Origin: Streptomyces dioscori
Lineage (GTDB): Bacteria; Actinomycetota; Actinomycetes; Streptomycetales; Streptomycetaceae
Direction: 5' to 3'
Assembly (NCBI RefSeq): GCF_003024195.1
Contig: NZ_KZ679054.1
Span: forward strand, 124,001-188,000
DNA length: 64,000 nucleotides
Shown: in pieces, positions 25,032 through 34,717 of the stretch
How positions within the stretch are numbered: position 1 is the first letter of the stretch
Layout: each line of letters starts with the position of its first letter
Made by a program: the position numbers and the translations under genes
The notes under the pieces: generated by a model
Databases searched by the model: none
What the model saw: only the letters and a program-made list of their open reading frames with translations
Told to the model about the DNA's origin: nothing

Positions 25032-25838
25032 TCAGAGCACCCGGACCGCACCGCTCGCCGGGTAGCCCGACAGATCCTGGATGACGACGCCCTTCGAGGG
25101 GTTCGCCGCGTCCAGGTACTGGCCGCCGCCGATGTAGACACCCACGTGGTACGCCGAGCCCGCGCCACCCCAGTACAGGATGTCGCCGACCTGGATGTTG
25201 GACAGCGAGACCGGGGTGCCGGCCACGGACTGGTCCTGGGAGACGCGCGGCAGGTCGACACCGACCTGCTTGAACGCCGCCTGGACGAGGCTGGAGCAGT
25301 CCCACGCGTCGGGTCCGGAGGCGCCCATGACGTAGGCGTCGCCGACCTGCGCCCGCAGGAAGCTGATGACGGTCCCGACGCTGCCGCTGGCGGGAGCCAC
25401 GGCGTCGCTGCTGGCGGCCGTGGAGGCCGTCGTGAGGGTCGTGCGGCCCGCGGAGCGGGTGGCGCGCTCGGCGGCCTCCTTGCGGGCCGCCTCGGCCTTC
25501 TCCTTGGCCTCGGTCTTCTTCTTCGCGTCCGCGAGGTCCGACTTGGCCTGCTTCGCGGCCTTTTGGGCAGCGGCGTCACGCTCGGCACGCAGCTGGTAGT
25601 CGGCCGCGGCCTGCTGGGTCACCTCCGCGGACTCGGCGACCTGAGCGGTCATGTCTGCCGTGAGGGTGGGCAGCTCGATGGTCTGGGTCACCGGCTCGGC
25701 CGCGTTGGCCGTTCCGGCGGCACCGGCCACTGCCAGGGTGCCGAGGACGCCACCGGCAACTCCGGCGCGCATCGCGAGCGCCGAACTGCTGCGAGGCCGG
25801 GGTTTCCGGTGGCTTCGTATGTGAGCGGTGTGGGACAT
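25032..25838 (-). CDS. Secreted NlpC/P60 peptidoglycan hydrolase
   Basis: 268 aa from ATG at 25838 (MSHTAHIRSHRKPRPRSSSALAMRAGVAGGVLGTLAVAGAAGTANAAEP), a long signal peptide cleaved after ANA. A coiled coil rich in Ala/Lys/Glu (about 65-150) follows. The C-terminal NlpC/P60 domain has Cys in DAWDCSSLVQAAFKQVGVDLPRVSQDQ, His in YHVGVYIGGGQYLDAA and a final acidic or polar residue. It should cut peptide stems (D-Glu to diamino acid bond) in the cell wall. The ribosome-binding site is poor and an in-frame ATG exists at 25868, so the start is moderately certain. Divergent from nuoA. Confidence 0.85.
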   Translation of the reverse strand: MSHTAHIRSHRKPRPRSSSALAMRAGVAGGVLGTLAVAGAAGTANAAEPVTQTIELPTLTADMTAQVAESAEVTQQAAADYQLRAERDAAAQKAAKQAKSDLADAKKKTEAKEKAEAARKEAAERATRSAGRTTLTTASTAASSDAVAPASGSVGTVISFLRAQVGDAYVMGASGPDAWDCSSLVQAAFKQVGVDLPRVSQDQSVAGTPVSLSNIQVGDILYWGGAGSAYHVGVYIGGGQYLDAANPSKGVVIQDLSGYPASGAVRVL

Positions 25839-26657
25839 AGGGACAACCGGTATCAGGGGCTCCTCCATACCTTCAAGAAACGTGTGGTGCGCCACAATTG
25901 TTCAACGGACGCGCGAATCGGGGTCGTGACGCCCTTTATTGACGCCGTAACGGGCAATCTGGACAGTGCCCGACGCGCCTGTGATCACGGCCTTTTCGCG
26001 TTACGTCCGAATTGCCCGCGACCTACCACTCGTTGAGCCGGTTGGCCAAGCCCGGTTGTTTCCGGCCTGTTACCGATGTGACGCACGTCACGGAACGGTA
26101 GCCCCGGCGAGCGCGTTGCGCGTGCGGATCGTGGGGAGACTCGGCGCCGATCCGGAGGGTGGCCCCGGGTCGGGTCGACGCCGCCCTCCGCTCGTGAACG
26201 GATGCACGCACCCCCGCTGTCCACAACGGACATCCCAACTCCCCCCGACGTGTGAACGAGTTCCTCTATCAAGCACCCAGGTCCAGCACCAATTTGCCTT
26301 GGATCCGCCTGGCTTGATAGTGCGCCAAGACCTGGACCAGCGACGACGGGTGAAAATGTCACCTCTGGTGATCACTCGGACGCTTCTCGTACGAAGATCG
26401 GCACTGATCCGACTTCATGATCCTTGGCCGGGTGGTGGAGATCACAAAGACGTTGTCGTACCCCGTGTCGCAGATCACAGACCGGCAGGCATAGGATGCG
26501 GGGCAGTTGGGCTTGTGACCTGCTTCACATGTGCGCGATCTTCGTGTGAGCCGCACGGGGTTCCGTACACCTCACGAGAGTCGTGGGGTTCGTGGAGCAG
26601 GGGCGACGCCTGATGCAACCGCCAGCAGTCAATGCCGACTGAGAGGAGCGAGGAGCG
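25839..26657. other. Long divergent region upstream of nuoA, no gene
   Basis: 819 bp between the NlpC/P60 gene and nuoA. It is AT-richer than its flanks, and the open frames in it lack Streptomyces third-position bias. It holds the Rex-type operator at 26513-26530 and a possible -10 box TAGGAT at 26492-26497. The nuoA ribosome-binding site GAGGAGCGAGGAGCG is just before 26658. Promoters for both directions must be here. Confidence 0.6.
26513..26530. promoter_or_regulatory. Rex operator (ROP) upstream of nuo
   Basis: TTGTGACCTGCTTCACAT matches the Rex consensus TTGTGAACNNNTTCACAA at almost every conserved base, with TTGTGA and TTCACA intact. Rex is the NADH/NAD+ sensing repressor of respiratory operons in streptomycetes, including nuo in S. 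coelicolor as I recall. The site is 128 bp upstream of the nuoA start. It would link NADH dehydrogenase synthesis to the redox state. Confidence 0.8.
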
Positions 26658-27017
26658 GTGAACGCGTATGCGCCCATCCTCGTACTGGGAGCCCTCGGGG
26701 CAGGCTTTGCGATCTTCTCCGTGGTCATGGCCACGCTTATCGGTCCAAAGCGATACAACCGGGCCAAGCTCGAAGCCTACGAGTGCGGAATCGAGCCGAC
26801 CCCCACGCCGGCGGGCGGCGGGCGGTTCCCCATCAAGTACTACCTGACGGCGATGCTCTTCATCATTTTCGATATCGAGATCGTCTTCCTCTATCCCTGG
26901 GCCGTCACCTTCGACGCGCTCGGGGTCTTCGGGCTCGTGGAGATGCTGCTCTTCGTGCTCACCGTCTTCGTCGCCTACGCGTACGTGTGGCGGCGCGGCG
27001 GCCTGGAATGGGACTGA
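26658..27017 (+). CDS. nuoA: NADH-quinone oxidoreductase subunit A
   Basis: 119 aa, three membrane helices, starting GTG at 26658 after GAGGAGCGAGGAGCG. Family marks are KRYNRAKLEAYECGIEP (conserved loop with Cys and Glu), RFPIKYYLTAMLFIIFDIEIVFLYPWAV (Asp/Glu in helix 2) and a C-terminal AYVWRRGGLEWD. NuoA sits at the junction of the membrane arm and the quinone pocket. It is the first gene of the 14-gene nuo operon (Rex site upstream). Its stop codon lies in a run of short tandem repeats leading to nuoB. Confidence 0.97.
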   Translation: MNAYAPILVLGALGAGFAIFSVVMATLIGPKRYNRAKLEAYECGIEPTPTPAGGGRFPIKYYLTAMLFIIFDIEIVFLYPWAVTFDALGVFGLVEMLLFVLTVFVAYAYVWRRGGLEWD

Positions 27018-27088
27018 ACCCCGTATGGGACCGACACCCGTAAGGGCCCCGCATGGGACTGACCCCCGCAAGGGACTGAGCCCCGTAT
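27008..27088. repeat. Degenerate 17-18 bp tandem repeats between nuoA and nuoB
   Basis: Units resembling ATGGGACTGACCCCCGCA occur at 27008, 27025, 27053 and 27071, with a partial AGGGCCCCGC between. The first unit includes the nuoA stop codon. The run separates nuoA from nuoB while almost all later nuo genes overlap. Confidence 0.7.
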
Positions 27089-27111
27089 AGGGGACAGAGG
27101 AGCCATTGAGC

Positions 27112-27662
<551 letters not shown>

Positions 27663-27666
<4 letters not shown>

Positions 27667-28484
27667 GCGACGCGAACGGCAACGCCAAGAGCCCGACCGG
27701 AGACGGCAAGGGCAGGAGCCCCGGAGACGGCAAGGGCACGGGCCCGGCCGGCGACGGCACGAACGGCGCCAACCCGGAGAAGGACCTCGGCGCCTCCAAC
27801 CTCCCGGGCCAGCGCGGCGACGGCGGCGAGGAGATCCGCGTCCAGCGCGGCATGTTCGGCGCGAACAACGGCGGGGACACCTCCGGATACGGCGGCCTGG
27901 TCCGCTCGATCCGCCTCCCCGGCCCGGCCGCCCGCCCTTACGGCGGCTGGTTCGACGAGGTCGCCGACGAACTCGAAGGCGCCCTGGAGGAACAGGGCCT
28001 GGTCCCGGAGAACGCGATCGACAAGACGATCGTCGACCGCGACGAGCTCACCTTCCACGTCGAACGCGAGCACCTGCTCCAGGTCGCCAGGACCCTGCGC
28101 GACGACCCGGCCCTGCGCTTCGAGCTCTGCACCGGAGTGAGCGGGGTGCACTACCCGGCCGACAAGGGCCGCGAACTGCACGCCGTCTACCACCTGCGCT
28201 CGCTCACCCACAACCGGCTGATCCGCCTCGAAGTCAGTGCCCCCGACAGCGACCCGCGCATCCCGTCCCTCGTCACGGTCTATCCGACCAACGACTGGCA
28301 CGAGCGCGAGACGTACGACTTCTTCGGCATCGTCTTCGAAGGTCACCCGGCGCTGACGCGGATCATGATGCCGGACGACTGGCAGGGCTTCCCGCAGCGC
28401 AAGGACTATCCCCTCGGCGGTATCGCCGTCGAGTACAAGGGCGCCCAGATCCCGGCTCCGGACCAGCGGAGGTCGTACTCATGA
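27663..28484 (+). CDS. nuoC: NADH-quinone oxidoreductase subunit C
   Basis: 273 aa. GTG at 27663 overlaps the nuoB stop (GTGA). The first 65 residues are a Gly/Asp/Asn/Lys-rich extension (SDANGNAKSPTGDGKGRSPGDGKGTG..) not found in short NuoC proteins. The 30-kDa subunit core follows: LTFHVEREHLLQVARTLRDDPALRFELCTGVSGVHYP, FHAVYHLRSLTHNRLIRL-like strands, then YPTNDWHERETYDFFGIVFEGHPALTRIMMPDDWQGFPQRKDYPLGG. This is the signature that docks to NuoD. C and D are separate genes here, unlike the E. coli fusion. Confidence 0.96.
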
Positions 28485-29842
28485 GCACGCAGTCAACGAG
28501 CGCGCAGTCGGCGGACGCGACGAACGCGCAGTCGGCGTCGGCGCGGGAGACCACCGAGGGCACCGTCTACACGGTCACCGGTGGCGACTGGGACGAGGTC
28601 GTCGAGACCGCCGCCAAGGCCGACGACGAGCGCATCGTCGTCAACATGGGCCCTCAGCACCCGTCCACCCACGGTGTGCTCCGGCTCATCCTGGAGATCG
28701 AGGGCGAGACGGTCACCGAGGCCCGCTGCGGCATCGGTTACCTGCACACCGGTATCGAGAAGAACCTCGAATACCGGACGTGGACCCAGGGCACCACCTT
28801 CGTGACGCGCATGGACTACCTGACGTCCTTCTTCAACGAGACCGCCTACTGTCTCGCCGTCGAGAAGCTCCTCGGCATCGAGGACCAGGTCCCGGACCGC
28901 GCGACGATCATCCGGGTGCTCCTGATGGAGCTGAACCGGCTCTCCTCGCACCTGGTGTGCATCGCCACCGGCGGTATGGAGCTGGGCGCCACCACGATCA
29001 TGATCTACGGCTTCCGTGATCGTGAACTCATTCTCGACATCTACGAACTCATCACCGGCCTGCGCATGAACCACGCGTTCATCCGCCCCGGCGGCCTCGC
29101 CCAGGACCTGCCCCCGGGCGCGGTGGACCACATCCGCGAGTTCGTGAAGAAGATGCAGAAGAACCTTCCCGAGTACGACAAGCTCGCCACCGGGAACCCC
29201 ATCTTCAAGGCCCGTATGCAGGACGTCGGCCACCTGGACCTGACCGGCTGCATGGCCCTCGGTGCCACCGGACCGATCCTGCGGTCCGCAGGCCTCCCGC
29301 ACGACCTGCGCAAGGCCCAGCCGTACTGCGGCTACGAGACGTACGACTTCGACGTCCCGACCACGGACACCGCCGACGCGTACGGGCGCTTCCTCATCCG
29401 GCTGGAAGAGATGCGCCAGTCGCTCGCGATCGTCGAGCAGTGCCTGGACCGGCTGGAGCCCGGTCCGGTCATGGTCACCGACAAGAAGATCGCCTGGCCC
29501 GCCCAGCTCGCGCTCGGCCCCGACGGCCTCGGCAACTCGCTCGACCACATCAAGAAGATCATGGGCACCTCCATGGAGGCCCTGATCCACCACTTCAAGC
29601 TGGTGACCGAGGGCTTCCGCGTCCCGCCGGGACAGGCGTACGCGGCCGTCGAGTCACCCAAGGGGGAACTCGGGGTGCACGTCGTGTCCGACGGAGGCAC
29701 CCGCCCCTACCGGGTCCACTACCGGGACCCGTCCTTCACCAACCTGCAGGCCATGGCGGCGATGTGCGAGGGCGGCCAGATCGCCGACGTCATCGTGGCC
29801 GTCGCCTCCATCGACCCCGTGATGGGAGGCGTCGACCGGTGA
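28481..29842 (+). CDS. nuoD: NADH-quinone oxidoreductase subunit D
   Basis: 453 aa, ATG overlapping the nuoC stop (ATGA). After a 45-residue Ser/Ala-rich lead comes the 49-kDa subunit, related to the hydrogenase large subunit: NMGPQHPSTHGVLRLILEIEGETV, CGIGYLHTGIEKNLEYRTW, TRMDYLTSFFNETAYCLAVEKLLG and RPGGLAQDLPPG. The C-terminal SIDPVMGGVDR is the conserved end. The His in PSTHG and the Tyr-containing loop line the menaquinone site next to NuoB cluster N2. It is cytoplasmic, at the base of the peripheral arm. Confidence 0.97.
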   Translation: MSTQSTSAQSADATNAQSASARETTEGTVYTVTGGDWDEVVETAAKADDERIVVNMGPQHPSTHGVLRLILEIEGETVTEARCGIGYLHTGIEKNLEYRTWTQGTTFVTRMDYLTSFFNETAYCLAVEKLLGIEDQVPDRATIIRVLLMELNRLSSHLVCIATGGMELGATTIMIYGFRDRELILDIYELITGLRMNHAFIRPGGLAQDLPPGAVDHIREFVKKMQKNLPEYDKLATGNPIFKARMQDVGHLDLTGCMALGATGPILRSAGLPHDLRKAQPYCGYETYDFDVPTTDTADAYGRFLIRLEEMRQSLAIVEQCLDRLEPGPVMVTDKKIAWPAQLALGPDGLGNSLDHIKKIMGTSMEALIHHFKLVTEGFRVPPGQAYAAVESPKGELGVHVVSDGGTRPYRVHYRDPSFTNLQAMAAMCEGGQIADVIVAVASIDPVMGGVDR

Positions 29843-30840
29843 CCACCATTCCTTCCGGGCCGGGCGTACAGCCACAGGGCACACAGCCGCAGGGCCCGGG
29901 GCCGCAGGGCGTCAGCCTGGGCATGCCCCAACTGCCCGCGCCCGACTATCCGGCCGACGTCCGGACCCGGCTCGAAGCGGACGCGCGCGAGGTCATCGCC
30001 CGCTACCCGGACTCCCGGTCCGCCCTCCTTCCGCTGCTGCACCTCGTGCAGTCGGAGGAAGGCCATGTCACGCGCACGGGGCAGCGGTTCTGCGCGGAGG
30101 TGCTCGGCCTCACCACGGCCGAGGTGACCGCGGTCGCGACCTTCTACTCCATGTACCGCCGCAAGCCGAGCGGCGACTACCAGGTGGGCGTCTGCACCAA
30201 CACGCTGTGCGCGGTCATGGGCGGCGACGCCATCTTCGAAGCCCTCCAGGAGCACCTGGGCGTCGGCAACGGCGAGACCACCGACGACGGCAAGGTCACC
30301 CTGGAGCACATCGAGTGCAACGCGGCCTGCGACTTCGCTCCGGTCGTGATGGTCAACTGGGAGTTCTTCGACAACCAGACCGTGGACAGCGCGAAGGGCC
30401 TCGTCGACGACCTGCGCGCGGGCACCGAGGTCGAGCCGACCCGCGGCGCCCCCCTGTGCACCTTCAAGGACACCGCCCGCATCCTGGCGGGCTTCCCCGA
30501 CGAACGCCCCGGCGCCGTCGAGGCGAGCGGCGGCGCGGGCCCCGCCTCGCTGGTGGGCCTGCGGCTGGCCAAGGGGGAGACGGGTCCCGCGCGCGTGGTG
30601 CATCCGCGCGGGTCCAAGGCTGCCGGATCGTCCGCGGCCCCCGGTTCTTCCGGAGCCCCAGGAGCCCCCGGGTCCTCCGGGTCCTCCCGGGACGGGTCGG
30701 CGCACGACCCGTCACCGGCCGACCCGTCGCCGTCCGGCCAGCCCTCGTCCAAGCACCTCAGTTCGCACGACGCACCGCAGGACACGTCGGCCTCCGACCC
30801 GGACCACCCGGCCGGGCCCGCCGCCGAGGAGGGGGAGTGA
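29839..30840 (+). CDS. nuoE: NADH-quinone oxidoreductase subunit E, with long tails
   Basis: 333 aa from GTG at 29839, overlapping the nuoD stop. The 24-kDa thioredoxin-like domain (about 40-210) has the [2Fe-2S] ligands in VCTNTLCAVMGG (C-x4-C) and IECNAACDFAPVVMVN (C-x3-C), plus helical HLVQSEEGHVTRTGQRFCAEVLGLTTAEVTAVATFYSMY. The N-terminus (QPQGTQPQGPGPQG) and about 110 C-terminal residues (SKAAGSSAAPGSSGAPGAPGSSGSS..) are low-complexity extensions, making it about twice the usual length. It passes electrons at the NADH-oxidising tip with NuoF. Confidence 0.95.
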   Translation: MTTIPSGPGVQPQGTQPQGPGPQGVSLGMPQLPAPDYPADVRTRLEADAREVIARYPDSRSALLPLLHLVQSEEGHVTRTGQRFCAEVLGLTTAEVTAVATFYSMYRRKPSGDYQVGVCTNTLCAVMGGDAIFEALQEHLGVGNGETTDDGKVTLEHIECNAACDFAPVVMVNWEFFDNQTVDSAKGLVDDLRAGTEVEPTRGAPLCTFKDTARILAGFPDERPGAVEASGGAGPASLVGLRLAKGETGPARVVHPRGSKAAGSSAAPGSSGAPGAPGSSGSSRDGSAHDPSPADPSPSGQPSSKHLSSHDAPQDTSASDPDHPAGPAAEEGE

Positions 30841-32216
30841 TGACCTTGTCCACTCAGTACGGGGGCACCTCCCGGCCGGAGACCGGAGCGGACCCCGAGA
30901 AGGTGCTCGCACCGGTGCTTTCGGCCTTCTGGGACGAGGACAGGTCCTGGACGCTGGACACCTACCGGCGGCACGACGGGTACGAGGGTCTGCGCAAGGC
31001 GCTCGCCATGTCACCGGACGACCTCATCGCCTATGTGAAGGAATCCGGACTGCGCGGCCGCGGCGGCGCGGGATTCCCGACGGGAATGAAGTGGCAGTTC
31101 ATTCCCCAGGGCGACGGAAAGCCTCACTATCTAGTTGTCAACGCCGACGAATCGGAGCCCGGGACCTGCAAGGACATCCCGCTCCTCTTCGCGAACCCGC
31201 ACAGCCTCATCGAGGGCATCGTGATCGCCTGTTACGCGATCCGGTCTTCGCATGCGTTCATCTATCTGCGGGGTGAAGTCGTCCCCGTGCTGCGGCGGTT
31301 GCACGAGGCCGTACGCGAGGCACAGGAGGCGGGCTACCTGGGGGAGAACATCCTGGGCAGCGGACTCGACCTCCAGCTCACCGTGCACGCGGGCGCGGGC
31401 GCGTACATCTGTGGTGAGGAGACCGCACTCCTCGACTCGCTCGAAGGCCGCCGTGGGCAGCCGCGACTCCGTCCCCCTTTCCCCGCGGTCGCGGGACTTT
31501 ATGCCTGTCCCACTGTGGTGAACAACGTCGAGTCGATCGCGTCGGTTCCCGCGATTCTCCACAAGGGCAAGGAATGGTTCCGCTCGATGGGCAGCGAGAA
31601 GTCCCCGGGCTTCACGCTCTACTCGCTCAGCGGCCATGTCACCAGCCCCGGCCAGTACGAGGCCCCGCTCGGTGTCACCCTCCGCCAGCTCCTCGACATG
31701 AGCGGCGGCATCCGGGCCGGACACCGCCTCAAGTTCTGGACGCCGGGCGGCTCCTCGACCCCGATGTTCACCGACGAACACCTCGACGTCCCTCTCGACT
31801 ACGAGGGAGTGGGCGCCGCGGGTTCCATGCTCGGCACGAAAGCACTCCAGTGCTTCGACGAGACGACCTGTGTCGTACGGGCCGTCACCCGGTGGACCGA
31901 GTTCTACGCCCACGAGTCCTGCGGCAAGTGCACACCCTGCCGCGAAGGCACGTACTGGCTCGTGCAGTTGCTGCGCGACATCGAGGCCGGCAAGGGCGTC
32001 ATGTCCGACCTCGACAAGCTGAACGACATCGCCGACAACATCAACGGCAAGTCCTTCTGCGCGCTGGGCGACGGCGCCGCCTCACCGATCTTCTCCTCCC
32101 TCAAGTACTTCCGTGAGGAGTACGAGGAGCACATCACGGGCCGCGGCTGCCCCTTCGACCCCGCCAGGTCGACGGTCTGGGCCGACAAGGACAAGCACAC
32201 GGAGGTGAACGCATGA
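30840..32216 (+). CDS. nuoF: NADH-quinone oxidoreductase subunit F
   Basis: 458 aa from ATG at 30840, one base overlapping the nuoE stop. The FMN and NADH glycine-rich motif GLRGRGGAGFPTGMKW and NADESEPGTCKD are present. GAGAYICGEETALLDSLEGRRGQPR follows, and then the [4Fe-4S] ligands ESCGKCTPCREGTYW with the fourth Cys in GKSFCALGDG. It oxidises NADH and feeds electrons to NuoE and NuoG in the cytoplasmic arm. No oddities; overlaps nuoG. Confidence 0.97.
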   Translation: MTLSTQYGGTSRPETGADPEKVLAPVLSAFWDEDRSWTLDTYRRHDGYEGLRKALAMSPDDLIAYVKESGLRGRGGAGFPTGMKWQFIPQGDGKPHYLVVNADESEPGTCKDIPLLFANPHSLIEGIVIACYAIRSSHAFIYLRGEVVPVLRRLHEAVREAQEAGYLGENILGSGLDLQLTVHAGAGAYICGEETALLDSLEGRRGQPRLRPPFPAVAGLYACPTVVNNVESIASVPAILHKGKEWFRSMGSEKSPGFTLYSLSGHVTSPGQYEAPLGVTLRQLLDMSGGIRAGHRLKFWTPGGSSTPMFTDEHLDVPLDYEGVGAAGSMLGTKALQCFDETTCVVRAVTRWTEFYAHESCGKCTPCREGTYWLVQLLRDIEAGKGVMSDLDKLNDIADNINGKSFCALGDGAASPIFSSLKYFREEYEEHITGRGCPFDPARSTVWADKDKHTEVNA

Positions 32217-34717
32217 CCGTGACCACGAGCGCTCCCTCCGGAGGCGGGGAAGCGGCGGTCCCGCCGGAGGACCTCGTCTCGCTGACCATCGACGGCGTCG
32301 AGATCAGCGTGCCCAAGGGCACCCTGGTCATCCGCGCCGCCGAACAGCTCGGCATCGAGATCCCCCGCTTCTGCGACCACCCCCTCCTCGACCCGGCCGG
32401 CGCCTGCCGCCAGTGCATCGTCGAGGTCGAGGGCCAGCGCAAGCCCATGGCGTCCTGCACGATCACCTGCACGGACGGGATGGTCGTCAAGACCCATCTC
32501 ACCTCTCCTGTCGCCGAGAAGGCCCAGAAGGGTGTGATGGAGCTGCTGCTCATCAACCACCCGCTGGACTGCCCCGTCTGCGACAAGGGCGGCGAGTGCC
32601 CGCTGCAGAACCAGGCCATGTCCCACGGCGACTCCGAGTCCCGCTTCGAGGGCAAGAAGCGGACGTACGAGAAGCCCGTCCCGATCTCCACCCAGGTGCT
32701 GCTCGACCGCGAGCGGTGCGTGCTGTGCGCCCGCTGCACCCGGTTCTCCAACCAGGTCGCGGGCGACCCCATGATCGAACTGATCGAGCGGGGCGCGCTC
32801 CAGCAGGTCGGCACCGGCGAGGGCGACCCCTTCGAGTCGTACTTCTCCGGGAACACCATCCAGATCTGCCCCGTCGGGGCGCTCACCTCGGCGGCGTACC
32901 GATTCCGCTCGCGGCCCTTCGACCTCGTCTCCTCGCCCTCCGTGTGCGAGCACTGCTCCGGCGGCTGCGCGACCCGCACCGACCACCGGCGCGGCAAGGT
33001 CATGCGGCGCATCGCGGCCAATGACCCCGAGGTCAACGAGGAGTGGATCTGCGACAAGGGACGGTTCGGCTTCCGGTACGCGCAGCAGCGGGACCGGCTG
33101 ACGACGCCCCTGGTGCGCGGCGCTTCCGGTGAGCTGGAGCCCGCCTCCTGGCCCGAGGCACTGGAGGCGGCGGCCCAGGGACTCCTGGCGGCCCGCTCCC
33201 GGGCCGGTGTCCTCACCGGCGGCCGGCTGACCGTCGAGGACTCCTACGCGTACAGCAAGTTCGCGCGCGTGGCCCTCGACACCAACGACATCGACTTCCG
33301 CGCGCGCGTGCACAGCGCCGAGGAGGCCGACTTCCTGGCCGCCCGCGTCGCCGGCCGCGGCCGGGACCTCGACGGTACGGGCGTCACGTACACGGCACTG
33401 GAGAAGGCGCCCGCGGTCCTGCTCGCCGGATTCGAGTCCGAGGAGGAGGCGCCCGGCGTCTTCCTGCGGCTGCGCAAGGCGTGGCGCGGACACGGACAGC
33501 AGACCTTCTCGCTGGCCACGCACGCGACCCGCGGCCTGGAGAAGGCGGGCGGCACCCTGCTGTCGGCCGCCCCCGGCACCGAGACCGCGTGGCTGGACGC
33601 GCTCGCCTCAGGCACCGGCCTGGAGGACGACGGGGCGAAGGCCGCCGAGGCACTGCGCCTGCCGGGCGCCGTGATCGTCGTCGGTGAACGGCTGGCCTCC
33701 GTGGCGGGCGGGCTCACCGCCGCCGTACGGACCGCCACCGCCACCGGCGCCCAGCTGGTGTGGATCCCGCGCAGGGCCGGGGAGCGCGGCGCGATCGAGG
33801 CGGGGGCGATGCCCTCGCTGCTGCCCGGCGGACGCCCCGCCACCGACCCGCGCGCGCGGGACGAGGTCATCGGGGCCTGGCGGATCGGCGCGCTTCCGCA
33901 CCGGCACGGCCGTGACACCGGACAGATCGTCGAGGCCGCCGCCACCGGCGAACTCTCCGCGCTCGTCGTGGCGGGCGTCGAGGTCGCCGACCTCCCCGAC
34001 CCCACGCGCGCGCGTGCGGCCCTGTCCGAAGTGGGCTTCCTGGTCTCGCTCGAACTGCGTCCCAGTGAGATCACCGCGCACGCGGACGTCGTGTTCCCGG
34101 TCGCCGCGGTCGCCGAGAAGGCGGGCACCTTCCTCAACTGGGAGGGCCGGGCCCGTCTCTTCGAGGCCGCCCTCAAGCCCGACCAGATGACCCGCCGGGT
34201 GGCGCCCACCGACGCGCGCGTCCTGCAGATGCTGGCCGACGCCATGGACGTCCACCTGGGACTGCCCGACCTGCGGACCGTGCGCGCGGAGCTGGACCGG
34301 CTCGGCGCCTGGGACGGGCCGCGGGCCGCCGAACCGCTGGTGAGCGCGGCGCAGTCGCCGCGGCCCGCCGCCGGGGAGGCCGTGCTCGCCGGGCACCGGC
34401 TGCTGCTCGACCAGGGCCGCCTCCAGGAGGGCGACGAGGCGCTCGCCGGGACCCGGCACGAGGCCCACGCGCGCGTGTCGGCCGCCACGGCCGCCGAGGC
34501 GGGCGTCAAGGACGGCGACACGCTGGCCGTCACCGGGCCCTCGGGAGCGGTCGAACTCCCGCTGCGGATCACGCAGATGCCCGACCGGGTGGTCTGGCTC
34601 CCGCTGAACTCCGCCGGGGGAGGCGTCGCCTCGGACACGGGCGCGGCCCCCGGCGCACTCGTCCGCATCGGTCCGGCGACGCTCGCCGGCGAGGCCCCCA
34701 AGGAGGTGGAGGCATGA
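32213..34717 (+). CDS. nuoG: NADH-quinone oxidoreductase subunit G
   Basis: 834 aa, ATG overlapping the nuoF stop. The N-terminal [2Fe-2S] ferredoxin domain has CDHPLLDPAGACRQCIVEVEG. His/Cys and [4Fe-4S] motifs follow in LDCPVCDKGGECPLQN and RCVLCARCTRFS. A molybdopterin-oxidoreductase-like region begins with SVCEHCSGGCATRTDH..EWICDKGRFGF. This C-x2-C-x3-C-x27-C set would hold the extra N7 cluster, present only in some bacteria. The remaining domain lacks an active Mo centre. It is the largest peripheral subunit, wiring electrons from NuoF to NuoI. Confidence 0.96.
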   Translation: MTVTTSAPSGGGEAAVPPEDLVSLTIDGVEISVPKGTLVIRAAEQLGIEIPRFCDHPLLDPAGACRQCIVEVEGQRKPMASCTITCTDGMVVKTHLTSPVAEKAQKGVMELLLINHPLDCPVCDKGGECPLQNQAMSHGDSESRFEGKKRTYEKPVPISTQVLLDRERCVLCARCTRFSNQVAGDPMIELIERGALQQVGTGEGDPFESYFSGNTIQICPVGALTSAAYRFRSRPFDLVSSPSVCEHCSGGCATRTDHRRGKVMRRIAANDPEVNEEWICDKGRFGFRYAQQRDRLTTPLVRGASGELEPASWPEALEAAAQGLLAARSRAGVLTGGRLTVEDSYAYSKFARVALDTNDIDFRARVHSAEEADFLAARVAGRGRDLDGTGVTYTALEKAPAVLLAGFESEEEAPGVFLRLRKAWRGHGQQTFSLATHATRGLEKAGGTLLSAAPGTETAWLDALASGTGLEDDGAKAAEALRLPGAVIVVGERLASVAGGLTAAVRTATATGAQLVWIPRRAGERGAIEAGAMPSLLPGGRPATDPRARDEVIGAWRIGALPHRHGRDTGQIVEAAATGELSALVVAGVEVADLPDPTRARAALSEVGFLVSLELRPSEITAHADVVFPVAAVAEKAGTFLNWEGRARLFEAALKPDQMTRRVAPTDARVLQMLADAMDVHLGLPDLRTVRAELDRLGAWDGPRAAEPLVSAAQSPRPAAGEAVLAGHRLLLDQGRLQEGDEALAGTRHEAHARVSAATAAEAGVKDGDTLAVTGPSGAVELPLRITQMPDRVVWLPLNSAGGGVASDTGAAPGALVRIGPATLAGEAPKEVEA

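Noticed and set aside
25839..26100. A c-di-AMP riboswitch before the NlpC/P60 gene
   Set aside because: I looked for the GAACCCGACAG block and the other ydaO segments on the minus strand and did not find them.
25966..26613. A 215-codon plus-strand frame before nuoA
   Set aside because: No ribosome-binding site, no codon bias, and it runs through the Rex operator region. Treated as untranslated.
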